Below, piece by piece: positions 28,132-36,335 of a stretch of 64,000 bases of DNA (within the stretch, counting starts at the first letter, position 1; every line of letters begins with the position of its first letter). This DNA is from Microcoleus sp. CAWBG506 (GTDB taxonomy: Bacteria > Cyanobacteriota > Cyanobacteriia > Cyanobacteriales > Microcoleaceae), in NCBI GenBank assembly GCA_020883125.1, contig JAHREW010000012.1:62001-126000 (forward strand), given 5' to 3'. The notes beneath the pieces were generated by a model. It saw nothing but the letters and a program-made list of their open reading frames with translations, was not told the DNA's origin and did not search any database. Position numbers and translations under genes: made by a program.

Positions 28132-28145
28132 TTGGGGTAGTTCAC
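28109..28145 (+). mobile_element. Right end of the TnpB element
   Basis: CCCCAACT at 28109-28116 pairs with AGTTGGGG at 28130-28137, an eight-base subterminal hairpin, followed by TTCAC at 28141-28145. Hairpins of this sort near the TTCAC end are typical IS200/IS605 right ends. The tnpB stop codon (28129-28131) is inside the hairpin. The methyltransferase coding sequence resumes directly after, which fixes the element boundary near 28145. Confidence 0.7.
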
Positions 28146-28475
28146 AAAGTCACTTCCAACTAGATTGAACCCTTTTTGAAACAGAAGTTGTTGTAGCAGG
28201 GGGTTGATCTCAATTACATCAACGATCGCACCCGCTCTAACCATAGCCTGCGCCAATAAGCCGTCTCCTGCTGTTGGTTCTAAGGCGTACATTCCTGAAA
28301 CAAATTGAGCTTCTTCAATCATAAGCTCAATTAGCTCTGGAGGAGACGGAAACCAGGAATAAGGTGGAGCTTCTCGGATTCGCTCATATAGCATTTCTGC
28401 AAGCGATGAAGTATCTTTCATTTTTATTTTGCTGCTATTAGGGCTATAATTCGCGAACATTGCCTTTTTTTCCAT
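28128..28475 (-). pseudogene. DNA methyltransferase fragment truncated by the TnpB element
   Basis: The first ~110 codons of a Rossmann-fold methyltransferase. A PSPPELIELMIEEA segment leads into motif I (LEPTAGDGLLAQAM) and a motif II-like VIEINPLLQQLL, as in adenine-methylase-like proteins of plasmids. After Gly-Ser-Asp-Phe the frame crosses into the right end of the TnpB element at about 28145 and stops within it, so the catalytic motif IV (NPPF/Y) is lost. One base separates its start from the stop of the upstream gene (28477-29157), so the two were an operon. The protein is very unlikely to methylate. The alternative that it functions as an AdoMet-binding stub cannot be excluded. Confidence 0.75.
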
Positions 28476-28476
28476 G

Positions 28477-29157
28477 TTAAAATAAAGTCAATTGCCCTTC
28501 AATTTTTGACTTATCTTTTGGTGACTTAGCTGTTACCATTTCTGTCGGTAAATCTGCATCAGCGCTTTTATCTTGGGACAATTTACGTTTGCCCCAACCT
28601 TGAGATGCTGCATGGCGGACAACGCTTTTCCTAATTGCTCTAGCTAGATGGTAATAATCATTTTGGATGCTGTCAAAGTTCACGGCTGAAAATTCAGCTA
28701 ATTCGGACAAGTTGTAACCATTTGGTAGCCGATTATGTCTTGTCAATGTGTCTTGTGCTGCCCACATATAGACGTTGTAATAACTGTGGTGCAGAGGAGC
28801 TTCAAATGTAGCTCCCATCATATAAGCCACGACTTCTGTGGAAGTGCAGTAATTCCCTACAATTCTGTTGCTGTGCTCCTCTACAATCAAATCGAGCCTA
28901 TCGGATAAGCAAGCCGTTTTCAACCAGTCAGGTATGCTTTCTGACCAGGGAGTTTTGTGTAAAACTAATGGGCCTGCATAGTAACGTAAAAGGGGAAGGG
29001 GAATTCCGGTCAATTCCAGTAGCACGGCTATTAAGTCGCGGTGCATACCCATCTGGGCTAATAGCTTCAGCTTTTCCAAAATGCCGGACTGAGGTTTTAC
29101 AGGGTGAGTGGTAATTTCTTCAAGTAATTCGGGCGTTAACAGATTTAGCTGAGTCAT
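28477..29157 (-). CDS. Unknown protein ending in a sliding-clamp binding motif
   Basis: A 226-residue protein I do not recognise. It is mostly helical, with no signal peptide, membrane segment or catalytic motif that I can name. Residues 195-220 are a charged, flexible linker and the final five residues are QLTLF. That fits the consensus Q-L-x-L-F by which bacterial proteins dock on the beta sliding clamp, and a C-terminal position after a flexible linker is the classic place for it. The gene is followed after one base by the truncated methyltransferase. A clamp-tethered plasmid maintenance or repair protein is a fair inference, supported by a beta-clamp gene elsewhere in the window. Confidence 0.75.
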   Translation of the reverse strand: MTQLNLLTPELLEEITTHPVKPQSGILEKLKLLAQMGMHRDLIAVLLELTGIPLPLLRYYAGPLVLHKTPWSESIPDWLKTACLSDRLDLIVEEHSNRIVGNYCTSTEVVAYMMGATFEAPLHHSYYNVYMWAAQDTLTRHNRLPNGYNLSELAEFSAVNFDSIQNDYYHLARAIRKSVVRHAASQGWGKRKLSQDKSADADLPTEMVTAKSPKDKSKIEGQLTLF

Positions 29158-29522
29158 ATCTTTTTGAAGGATAATTATGGGACAAATGAAGGTCAGAAAA
29201 ATCGCGTAGCGAATTCAGTTACAGGGATTTGCGCTGTCTGTTGGGCAAACAATTCGGCAGAGATACGCGCCTCTATATTTGTGAGTAATTTTTACCCACC
29301 TTGCTGGATGGAAGGCGGGCGAAATTAAGAGCAATGCCAGCGCTATATTTTGTTTCGTGCAATAGCAGTAGGTCTTGGTTGTTTGCAGATAGGCTACGTC
29401 GATCGCCGTAGCCTATCCGCCGATAGGCGGTAGTTTAATTACGACTATCGGATGAAACCCCCACTCGTTATCCCTAGCTATGCTGAATTGTTGATTCTTA
29501 CTACTTTGTAGCTACAGGATTT
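29158..29522. other. Non-coding stretch with interspersed palindromes
   Basis: 365 bases between a minus-strand gene and a plus-strand gene. No gene seen. It contains a palindrome pair at 29388-29430 and probably the two divergent promoters, which I cannot define. Confidence 0.45.
29388..29430. repeat. Palindromic repeat pair
   Basis: GATAGGCTACG (29388-29398) and CGTAGCCTATC (29407-29417) form a perfect 11-base stem around a GATCGC loop, immediately followed by a CCGCC/GGCGG hairpin (29417-29430). The string CGTAGCCTATC recurs in part near 4000, so this looks like an interspersed repeat family. Confidence 0.6.
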
Positions 29523-29861
29523 ATGAACGAGCCAAACAATATCTATGGCAATGAACCCGGTTACAGCGCTGATGGCTATGCTGTTAGCGGTTATGAAAGT
29601 AACCCGTGCGAGTCCTCCCTTAACGGATATCGAAGCAACGGTTATAGCAGTCAGCAAACAGAGGGGTACGGGGTTCCAGACTACTTTGCTGATGGCTATC
29701 GAGAGAACGTTTTTGAAGGCGATTTGAATTTAGCAGATACTCCGTGGATGGAGACGGCTGCTAACCCTAACCCTTATTTTGAGGGATGGGTAAATGACGC
29801 TAATTCCTCTCAAAATCAAACAGTTACTTTTCATTTCGACGGCGGTGACTTAGAGCTGTAG
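29523..29861 (+). CDS. Gly/Tyr/Asn-rich low-complexity protein
   Basis: A 112-residue protein of unknown function. Residues 8-70 are built of loose GY-centred repeats (NGYRSNGYSS, DGYAVSGYES, FADGYREN) rich in Gly, Tyr, Ser and Asn, with acidic residues towards the end (FDGGDLEL). There is no signal peptide or membrane segment. Composition like this is found in disordered or phase-separating proteins and in some surface proteins. It lies just before the conjugation-like wall hydrolase gene. Its 3' end has a decayed second copy 40 bases downstream. The frame is plausible because the composition bias is in this frame alone, but expression is unproven. Confidence 0.5.
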   Translation: MNEPNNIYGNEPGYSADGYAVSGYESNPCESSLNGYRSNGYSSQQTEGYGVPDYFADGYRENVFEGDLNLADTPWMETAANPNPYFEGWVNDANSSQNQTVTFHFDGGDLEL

Positions 29862-29935
29862 TGCTTCAGATTGCAGGCTACAAATCGCCTGTATGAAACT
29901 TCTCATTTCGGCAGCGATGACTTAGATCTGTAGTG
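29832..29935 (+). repeat. Direct repeat of the 3' end of the preceding gene
   Basis: Positions 29832-29863 and 29904-29935 are two 32-base copies differing at four positions. The first copy encodes the last residues and stop codon of the Gly/Tyr-rich protein, so the second is a duplicated gene end. Confidence 0.75.
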
Positions 29936-29942
29936 TTTTACG

Positions 29943-29969
29943 CCGAGGCTGCTCCATGTAAAGCCTCGG
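29943..29969 (+). terminator. Hairpin after the Gly/Tyr-rich protein gene
   Basis: CCGAGGCT (29943-29950) pairs with AGCCTCGG (29962-29969). No T tract follows directly, so it is a weak terminator candidate or a leader hairpin of the next gene. Confidence 0.35.
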
Positions 29970-30098
29970 TAGGCTGCTTCATTGATTTTAAGAAGCGCAA
30001 TTGCAGCCTCATCAAGTTCGGTGAGTTCCTTTCTCCCACTTAATTGCTTAACTTTTGTACAGTACCCTCAACCAATAACCCAAGTTTTTTGCACAAAC

Positions 30099-32507
30099 AT
30101 GAGAAGAATATTATCAACAAGATTCTGGCAATTATCAGTATGGTTATTCTCTCTAGTCTTAATAGTTTCCATTTTGTTTGAGCAACCAATATTTGCTATG
30201 GCACGAATTCCTGCTGATACAACTGAAATGCCAACCAAAATTTTAGAAATACCAGGGATGGACAGGCAAGGAAATCCTACTTCAGTTAACGCCCTCTTGC
30301 CAGATTGGACGCAAATTTCTTTTTCTCAAATGCCACCCATCAGTCAATCGGGAAGCCTTTCAGCAGGAGAGTACAAGCAGGCAGTTGGCTATGATTTGAG
30401 CCGAAGTTGGACAGCAGGACAAACTCCCGATCAGTACATCATGTTGGGCGATATCAGCCAAGCTTTGCAACCAGAATTGTTATCCTTTGGTTTTGTCACG
30501 CAGCAAGCTGGTCTGAATTTAGATAGCGTAGCTTTAAGCGCATTTACTTTAGTGGCCAAGCAGTCGTTAAATCAGTTAGTTCAGGCTATCCCTCTTCTCG
30601 GTCAATTTAAAGTCGCAGAGATTGCGCCAGTGGCGGGACTGCTAGCAACAAAAGCTGCTGGCATTGATGTAGCCGATCGCACTCTAGACCAGATCCTCAT
30701 TTCCCATCCACAATTAAGTAATTTAAAACTCGGAGAAATTGACCTCTCTCAGTATTCAATGTCTTCAATTCCGAACTTAAGCAGCGCTCAACTTGGCGCG
30801 TTTTCAGATTGGCAAACGACCTTAATTAAAGACGTACCTGGGCTGAATGCTTTACCTCTGTCTAGCTTTCCCAATCCAATAGCAGAATTAGGCAATTTAG
30901 TAATGAGAATTGATGCGATTTATGGTCCCGCCGAGCGACGGCGAACTAAGACAATCTCCGGCTCCGACGTTCAGGGATTCTCGGTTAACTGCCAAGAAAA
31001 TAATTGCGCTTATATCGAACTAGACGATCTGGAGAATTCGGGTCGGAACGCTCGCGGTTCGCTGGAAGGCAAGCAGTGGATTAGCGGTAAGTACCAGGAA
31101 GTCGAGGGCGGATCGGGCTGTCTTAAAGGTGTCAACGGCGGCAAGGAACCGACGGGAAGATTGCCTTTTGGCAGCGCTTTTAAGGTAGTGGTCATGGAAC
31201 CGGACGAGCGAACCGATACCGTTGATACGGCTCTATTTTTCCGATTTTGTTCGCCTTGCGGCTGCTCTCCCTATTTTATTGGCCCGGTGCCCTTTTTCAC
31301 CTATCGGGTTAATTCTCCCATTTTCGTTGGGGCGCTGGAATCGTCTTCTGGTGGCTCTTCCTCTGTATCAACTGGGGCAGTTCGCGACGGAGTATCTTCT
31401 CCTGTTACAAAAGGCGTAACTACAGCAGCTAATATTAATGTTCCTTGCCCTCCGGGTAGCACCGCACCAGCGCCCGTGTCAGTTGGCAATGTTCAAGGAG
31501 TAAATATTGCAGCTTTGTCAGAAGCGATCGCCAGTATTGAAAGCAGCGGTTCTTACGAGAATGCCGGCGTTAATGCTTGCGTTGATGGCGGAAATAATTG
31601 CGGGGTTCCGTTGGGCAAGTACCAGTTTATAAACTACGACGAGTACGCTGCTAGTTCAATTTCATCTAAACCAGGGGGTACGCAATTTTTAGCCAAACTG
31701 CGAGGCGGTTATCAACCCACTCAAGCAGAACTTTTTCAATTTTTTCCGCCTGCCGATCGAGAAGCTGTTTTTGCTCAAAGTCTCGCTTCTAAGCTGAATG
31801 CCACCTCTCAAGAAAAAGACCCTACTACTGGGAGTTTTTTTAGTGGCGATCGCCTGATTGAGCGAGTAGCTCAAAAGCATTTCGGGGGCGACTATTCCAA
31901 AGTTGACGGTTCTTCAACCGATACATTCGGTCGTTTAACTCTCTCAAGTTACGGACAGGATGTTTTGAGGCGCTATCGAGAGGGAGGTAGGGCGATCGCG
32001 AAGTCGAATGCTGCTGCTTGCGTTCCGACTTCCAGTGTGGCGCAATCCTCTAATTCTGCGAGTGCTGCCCCCGGCGGCGGTCAATCCACGAGTCAGTATA
32101 TCAAGCCTGCGAATGGGCCAGTAACCAGCCGCTTTGGGATGCGGACTCGTCCGGTTTCCGGCGTGCGGAAAATCTATAACGGCATTGGAATTGCCGGCTC
32201 AATGGGAAGTCCGGTAAAAGCTGTTGGCGGCGGCGTTGTCAAGACAGTGGTGTCTAACTGCCAGGAAGGGTTACAGAACTGTGGCGGTGGCTACGGCAAC
32301 TGGATCGAAATCGAGCACGGCAACGGTCGCACAACTCGGTATGCTCATCTGCGCGAGGGTTCAGTGAAACTCAAAGTTGGCGATCGCGTTTCTCAAGGTC
32401 AGGTCATAGGCGGACTAGGTAGCACTGGAACAACGACAGACCCTCGTTTGCACTTTGAAACCCGCATTAATGGAACGGCTGTTAACCCATCTCAAGAAGG
32501 AATTTGA
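30099..32507 (+). CDS. Exported VirB1-like lysozyme with degenerate M23/LytM domain
   Basis: About 802 residues from the ATG at 30099, chosen over an in-frame TTG at 29982 because the ATG opens directly onto a signal peptide (MRRILSTRFWQL, a hydrophobic core, cleavage near Ala-Met-Ala). The middle holds a lysozyme/VirB1-like region: AIASIESSGSY with the candidate catalytic Glu481, then PLGKYQFINY. The C-terminal ~110 residues are an M23/LytM fold, but the first zinc ligands are Tyr693 and Gly697 instead of His and Asp, and the HLH motif reads R783-L-H785. It is therefore probably non-catalytic. Cys-rich and low-complexity linkers separate the domains. With the coupling protein downstream, opening the wall for conjugation is the likely role. 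Confidence 0.85.
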   Translation: MRRILSTRFWQLSVWLFSLVLIVSILFEQPIFAMARIPADTTEMPTKILEIPGMDRQGNPTSVNALLPDWTQISFSQMPPISQSGSLSAGEYKQAVGYDLSRSWTAGQTPDQYIMLGDISQALQPELLSFGFVTQQAGLNLDSVALSAFTLVAKQSLNQLVQAIPLLGQFKVAEIAPVAGLLATKAAGIDVADRTLDQILISHPQLSNLKLGEIDLSQYSMSSIPNLSSAQLGAFSDWQTTLIKDVPGLNALPLSSFPNPIAELGNLVMRIDAIYGPAERRRTKTISGSDVQGFSVNCQENNCAYIELDDLENSGRNARGSLEGKQWISGKYQEVEGGSGCLKGVNGGKEPTGRLPFGSAFKVVVMEPDERTDTVDTALFFRFCSPCGCSPYFIGPVPFFTYRVNSPIFVGALESSSGGSSSVSTGAVRDGVSSPVTKGVTTAANINVPCPPGSTAPAPVSVGNVQGVNIAALSEAIASIESSGSYENAGVNACVDGGNNCGVPLGKYQFINYDEYAASSISSKPGGTQFLAKLRGGYQPTQAELFQFFPPADREAVFAQSLASKLNATSQEKDPTTGSFFSGDRLIERVAQKHFGGDYSKVDGSSTDTFGRLTLSSYGQDVLRRYREGGRAIAKSNAAACVPTSSVAQSSNSASAAPGGGQSTSQYIKPANGPVTSRFGMRTRPVSGVRKIYNGIGIAGSMGSPVKAVGGGVVKTVVSNCQEGLQNCGGGYGNWIEIEHGNGRTTRYAHLREGSVKLKVGDRVSQGQVIGGLGSTGTTTDPRLHFETRINGTAVNPSQEGI

Positions 32508-32530
32508 ATTAAACGGAGATGTTCTGCACC

Positions 32531-33076
32531 ATGATTTCCTTGAAAAAACGGACAATTATGTTGAAATTTACCTGGGGCTTGCTAACAGCTTTTTTGGTTT
32601 ATTTGTTGAGCAGTTTATTTACCTATCCCCCAGCTTTTAGCCAGCCGACTCGGAACGCTGATTTCCCTTCAGCTTGCCTTCCAGTTGGTCTGGGGACTCT
32701 CAGGACAGAGTTTGTAACTGAAGTAACAGATGGCAGCACTCAATATCGCTTGTTCGATGCCTATTTGCAGGGAGATGCCGTGCCTTTTTCTGTATTGGTT
32801 TCTCTCCAAGGGAAGCAGTGTAGCTTGCTTTATTCCAACCCAACGAACGATTTTTATCCTTACAGCCGTGCGGTCAAGCTATTAGTAGCCAAACAAATCG
32901 CTCTGGGAGAATTGCGTTACTCCATCAACAAGGTAGGGAGTATTGATAAGTTTCGCTCTACTTTGCAGCCCAATTTGGGAGATCCCGGTTGGCAATTTTC
33001 TGAAGAGGAGCTTTGGGCATTTAATCAGGTTGGCATTACTGTTCCTTTACGTAGTAAAACCAGCAAAGATAAGTGA
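32531..33076 (+). CDS. Small exported protein of unknown function
   Basis: About 181 residues. The N-terminus is basic with a hydrophobic stretch (FTWGLLTAFLVYLLSSLF) and a likely signal cleavage after Ala-Phe-Ser, so it is exported or anchored. The mature part has two cysteines (SACLPVG, GKQCSLLY) and a KLLVAKQIALGELRYSI segment; I recognise no family. I prefer the ATG at 32531, which has GGAG 12 bases before it; the ATG at 32519 touches that GGAG directly. The gene begins 23 bases after the wall hydrolase stop and is probably co-transcribed with it, pointing to the same envelope or transfer machinery. Confidence 0.7.
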   Translation: MISLKKRTIMLKFTWGLLTAFLVYLLSSLFTYPPAFSQPTRNADFPSACLPVGLGTLRTEFVTEVTDGSTQYRLFDAYLQGDAVPFSVLVSLQGKQCSLLYSNPTNDFYPYSRAVKLLVAKQIALGELRYSINKVGSIDKFRSTLQPNLGDPGWQFSEEELWAFNQVGITVPLRSKTSKDK

Positions 33077-33215
33077 AATATGTTCGCTTTAATAAGACTC
33101 CTAGCAGCAACAATCAAACTTTTGCTAAAAGCGGATTTAGTAAATCTGCACGGTGTTTTTCATAACCCGATTTGAGAGGACATTTACATAGAAATAATTC
33201 ACGGAGGTCAAAGCA

Positions 33216-33920
33216 ATGTTTAGCAATAACCAACAACTAACTTTAGGTACAGAACAAATAGATAAGCCACCCATTATAGCGGCAAAGAAAAATTTATTAC
33301 TCTTCTCTCCACCTGCTCATTATCAACTACCAAATCCCGCTTGTAATTCCCTAAATACTTCTCCGCTTAGAGCCTCATCATTTTTATTTATTGGGCGGTG
33401 GTTCCGCTTTGGAGTCATCTTGTTCTTACTGTTATCAGTGCTGTTAGGAACTGCTGGTTGCACCACCAGTGCTACAACGATTTCTTGGACACCTGCTACT
33501 AGATTCATCCCTGTTGAAACTGTTCAAGCCATAGTTGCTGAAAATTCTGAGCTTAACCGCCAGGATTCAGCATCAAATGTGTTAGCCTGGGCTGTAAATG
33601 GACAAGCAGGCAGGTTAGTTATTTTTAATTTTAACAGCCCTGGAGTTTGTGGAACGGAAGGTTGCTTATACGCGGCGTATTTATTCAAGAACAATGCTCC
33701 TCCTAATCGTGTATTTGCTAGTTACTTAAATCCCAATTTGCCACCGAAAAGACCGCTAATTCAAGCAGTAAGCGACCCATCAAAAACCTCTGATTTGCCT
33801 TGTTTGCAAGTACAGCAGCAGTCAAAGAATGGTATGCGGCAGTTATTTTTTTGCTTCAACGGTCATCAGTACCAGTTAGCTAACAGTTCTTTGATTGAAC
33901 TGCCAAATCAAAAGAAATAG
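33216..33920 (+). CDS. Membrane-anchored or lipoprotein-like protein with N-terminal extension
   Basis: A 234-residue protein of unknown function. A strong GGAGG 9 bases upstream fixes the start at 33216. That leaves about 58 residues before a single hydrophobic segment (FGVILFLLLSVLLGTAGC) ending in a lipobox-like T-A-G-C. If the cysteine were lipidated the long N-terminus would be unusual, so it may instead be a type II membrane protein with a short cytoplasmic domain. The outer part has a further C-x4-C (GVCGTEGC). It is third in a plus-strand run of exported proteins (30099-33920) and shares a bidirectional terminator with the convergent gene to its right. A transfer-apparatus accessory role is inferred from position only. 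Confidence 0.7.
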   Translation: MFSNNQQLTLGTEQIDKPPIIAAKKNLLLFSPPAHYQLPNPACNSLNTSPLRASSFLFIGRWFRFGVILFLLLSVLLGTAGCTTSATTISWTPATRFIPVETVQAIVAENSELNRQDSASNVLAWAVNGQAGRLVIFNFNSPGVCGTEGCLYAAYLFKNNAPPNRVFASYLNPNLPPKRPLIQAVSDPSKTSDLPCLQVQQQSKNGMRQLFFCFNGHQYQLANSSLIELPNQKK

Positions 33921-33981
33921 GCGATTTTAAAGTATTTGAGCTTGAATCTCCCTTAAATATCGCCTGTTTTGTACCAATAAA

Positions 33982-34016
33982 AAATGCCTCGCTCCTGAAC
34001 TGGATATGAGGCATTT
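33982..34016. terminator. Bidirectional intrinsic terminator
   Basis: AAATGCCTC (33982-33990) pairs with GAGGCATTT (34008-34016). On the minus strand six T residues follow the stem, and on the plus strand TTTCTT follows. It lies between convergent genes and can serve both. Confidence 0.85.
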
Positions 34017-34041
34017 CTTGAAAAGAAACTAGCCGAAACTG

Positions 34042-35082
34042 TTAATCATCTTCTTCCACATCAAATTCATCCTCAAACTCATCTTCTTCATCCAAGTCGT
34101 CGAAATCATCCTCTTCCTCTATTACTTCAGTAGCAATTTTCCGAGGGTATTTATGATTGGCGGTCTGCTTTTTTCCATTTTCTATTTTACGAGCTGCGGG
34201 TGGCAGCACTTGAATTTGCGGTTCGGCTGTACCTGGTAATGCAGGAGTTTCAGTGAATCCGGCAATGATATCGTGCAGCCCCCAAATCGCATTTTTATGC
34301 TGCGGGCGTCCCAGATATAGAAACGGGAAATTATCAGCAGTTGGCTTGGTATAGCTGACAGTTTTGCAGCAGTAGCTCTTATTAGAGCCTTCACCTTCTT
34401 TAACTCCTTTGAACTCCACATCGAGGATACCGAGGCTCCGCCATTTATCGGTTTTCCCGCTGAAAGGAATTTGGAAATAGTCGGCGAATGCTTTTTCCAA
34501 CAAACGGTAGAATTCGTCTCTGGCTGCTTTAAAGCTCCAAAGCGCAACATTCTTAAATCTGACGACAATAGGCGTGCTGTGTCTGGGACGATTGTTTTCA
34601 TCCAAGAAGACAATGGCGTGTTCGCTAACAACATCCATTATCTTTTTATCGAGTTGAGCTTTATACTCTTCATACAGACCGACCATTGCACCGCCTAAAT
34701 TAGCAACGTCATTCTTGTAACGAATGTATTCAGGGACAAATCCCAGCACGCATAAGTGGCATTTAGAGAGTAGCAGACCTGTAACATCTTCTGTTAGTCC
34801 AATTGTAGTCATTTCCTCTTCTGTTGGCATAACGAACCAATTCGCTTTTTCTAGCTGATCCTCTGGAATTAATATTCCTGCCACTTGTTCATTAACAACA
34901 ATCCCATAGGGCAGAATTGGTCGCCTTACTTGATTGTGACCGGGTTCTAGGAGTTCGGGGTCAATTTCAAAATCAAGGTCTTCTGACTGAAGTGAGATTG
35001 TGCTTTCAGTCGTTCCTGCGTTACTTGAGCTTTTTGCTTTAGCTTTACTATTGGTTTTAACCATTCTAAAAGTTTGTGACAT
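34042..35082 (-). CDS. Cyanobacterial plasmid-type protein with acidic tail (possibly DUF5895)
   Basis: A 346-residue protein. The N-terminal ~30 residues are basic and low complexity. The core (about 35-290) includes GWFVMPTEE-like and CHLCVLGFVPEYIRYKN segments and YLGRPQHKNAIWGLHD. The last ~25 residues are nearly all Asp and Glu. It resembles cyanobacterial proteins I remember under DUF5895, but I could not verify that. The mix of a beta-rich core and acidic tail suggests nucleic-acid binding with tail-mediated recruitment; no SSB-type DDDIPF end is present. ATG at 35082; a second ATG at 35064 is possible. It is the third acidic-tailed protein in the window. Confidence 0.8.
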   Translation of the reverse strand: MSQTFRMVKTNSKAKAKSSSNAGTTESTISLQSEDLDFEIDPELLEPGHNQVRRPILPYGIVVNEQVAGILIPEDQLEKANWFVMPTEEEMTTIGLTEDVTGLLLSKCHLCVLGFVPEYIRYKNDVANLGGAMVGLYEEYKAQLDKKIMDVVSEHAIVFLDENNRPRHSTPIVVRFKNVALWSFKAARDEFYRLLEKAFADYFQIPFSGKTDKWRSLGILDVEFKGVKEGEGSNKSYCCKTVSYTKPTADNFPFLYLGRPQHKNAIWGLHDIIAGFTETPALPGTAEPQIQVLPPAARKIENGKKQTANHKYPRKIATEVIEEEDDFDDLDEEDEFEDEFDVEEDD

Positions 35083-35315
35083 TGCAGTTCTTGCAAGGCG
35101 GTAGCCTTACCTTTAAAAAGGGTAAGAGGTAGCACAGTTAAGCCTAGTAATTTTGTCAAATAAATTAAACGCTCATAAAAAAAATAACTTGTAGTACAGA
35201 ACTACCGAATCGTGAGGAAAACTAATTAAGTCTGCAAAAAAGGAACGATTATGAAAGCGCGATCGCAGCTTCAGAAATTGCTCTGCGCTATCAGAATCAA
35301 GCACTCACAATGCTT

Positions 35316-36107
35316 TTAATTTCCTCGCTGCCAATATTGGGCGCGATCGACGCTCGGTAAAGCGTTTATTCCTATTGTCCGCAGTAGAGGTAGCCCTTCA
35401 ACAAAGTTGATGGCTCCTTTCAAACCCGCGATCGCGTACAAAGAAGCTGCATCTGCTCGTTCAGATAGACTAGCATTGGCTTCTTCTAACAACTTTATTA
35501 GATATTCAGGAACCTGTACGAAACCGCCATCAATACAAGCAAGGGGGACAAATTTAGTATCGGGAGCTAGGATTTTTGGTTTCAAAAAAGGCAGTTCGCG
35601 CTGGAAAGGTTTTGGAGTGGGGCGACTGTTTGTTACAGGCGATCGTTCTGATTTGCGCCTATGCCACCGCTTCGCTCGGTAAAAACTCCCTTTCAGTAAC
35701 GGGGGCTGGCTTACCATCAATACAGCTTCGTGAAAGGGGAAATTCATCTGTTCTCCTTCCTGAATTTTCACCTCTTCTAAGTTAGATTTTGTCAACCAGT
35801 CAGGCGCCAGCGGACAGTGAGGGTAAGACACGACTTTACAGTTGTAGGTTAAGTCGGAAAGCAATTTGCCCGTTCTGGATAGTCTGGCGTTAAGATAATG
35901 CCACTTTAATCCAGGTAAATAGGCTCCTGAATATTTTACTTCAACAGCTCCCATGTAGATCCATTCTGTACGTTCTAAAGTTAGCGAGATGTCGCCTCTT
36001 CCTAGTTTGATGGTGCTGCGTTTTAAAAATTCATAGTCCGGGTGTCTCTTCAAAAGCTCTGACAGCCACTCTTTTTGTTTCTTGTTCACGGCAAAAATAT
36101 ATTTCAA
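35316..36107 (-). CDS. Hypothetical plasmid protein
   Basis: A 263-residue protein I do not recognise. The N-terminal half is mixed alpha/beta with aromatic residues (TEWIYMGAVEVKYSGAYLPG, LKWHYLNARLSRTGK). Residues 140-175 are a basic, proline-rich linker. The C-terminal ~80 residues are helical (VPEYLIKLLEEANASLSERA). No signal peptide or catalytic motif. The segment QRELPFLKP resembles a weak clamp-binding peptide but does not meet the consensus. It lies divergent to the coupling protein gene across 228 bases, so it may be a DNA-processing or regulatory protein of the transfer region; that is inference from position. Confidence 0.65.
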   Translation of the reverse strand: MKYIFAVNKKQKEWLSELLKRHPDYEFLKRSTIKLGRGDISLTLERTEWIYMGAVEVKYSGAYLPGLKWHYLNARLSRTGKLLSDLTYNCKVVSYPHCPLAPDWLTKSNLEEVKIQEGEQMNFPFHEAVLMVSQPPLLKGSFYRAKRWHRRKSERSPVTNSRPTPKPFQRELPFLKPKILAPDTKFVPLACIDGGFVQVPEYLIKLLEEANASLSERADAASLYAIAGLKGAINFVEGLPLLRTIGINALPSVDRAQYWQRGN

Positions 36108-36335
36108 TAATTTTGATTCCTATCCTGCTGACTGCGTTAGCAGGGATAATATCAAGTGCTGGTTGCTTTATACCGAAAGTTAGAACTGTTGGCTATAATT
36201 GCTCGTTCCCAAGACTGAACTAACACTGAGTAATTTTGATTTAAGCTTATTTGTCTACCAACAGTAAGTTGTAGCTACAAGTCAGGTCAGATTTAATTGC
36301 TCTTTCGACAAAATCTTGCATTCAGATACATACTT

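Noticed and set aside
29982-30098. Longer N-terminus for the wall hydrolase using a TTG codon
   Set aside because: The ATG at 30099 opens directly onto a clear signal peptide; the extension would bury it.
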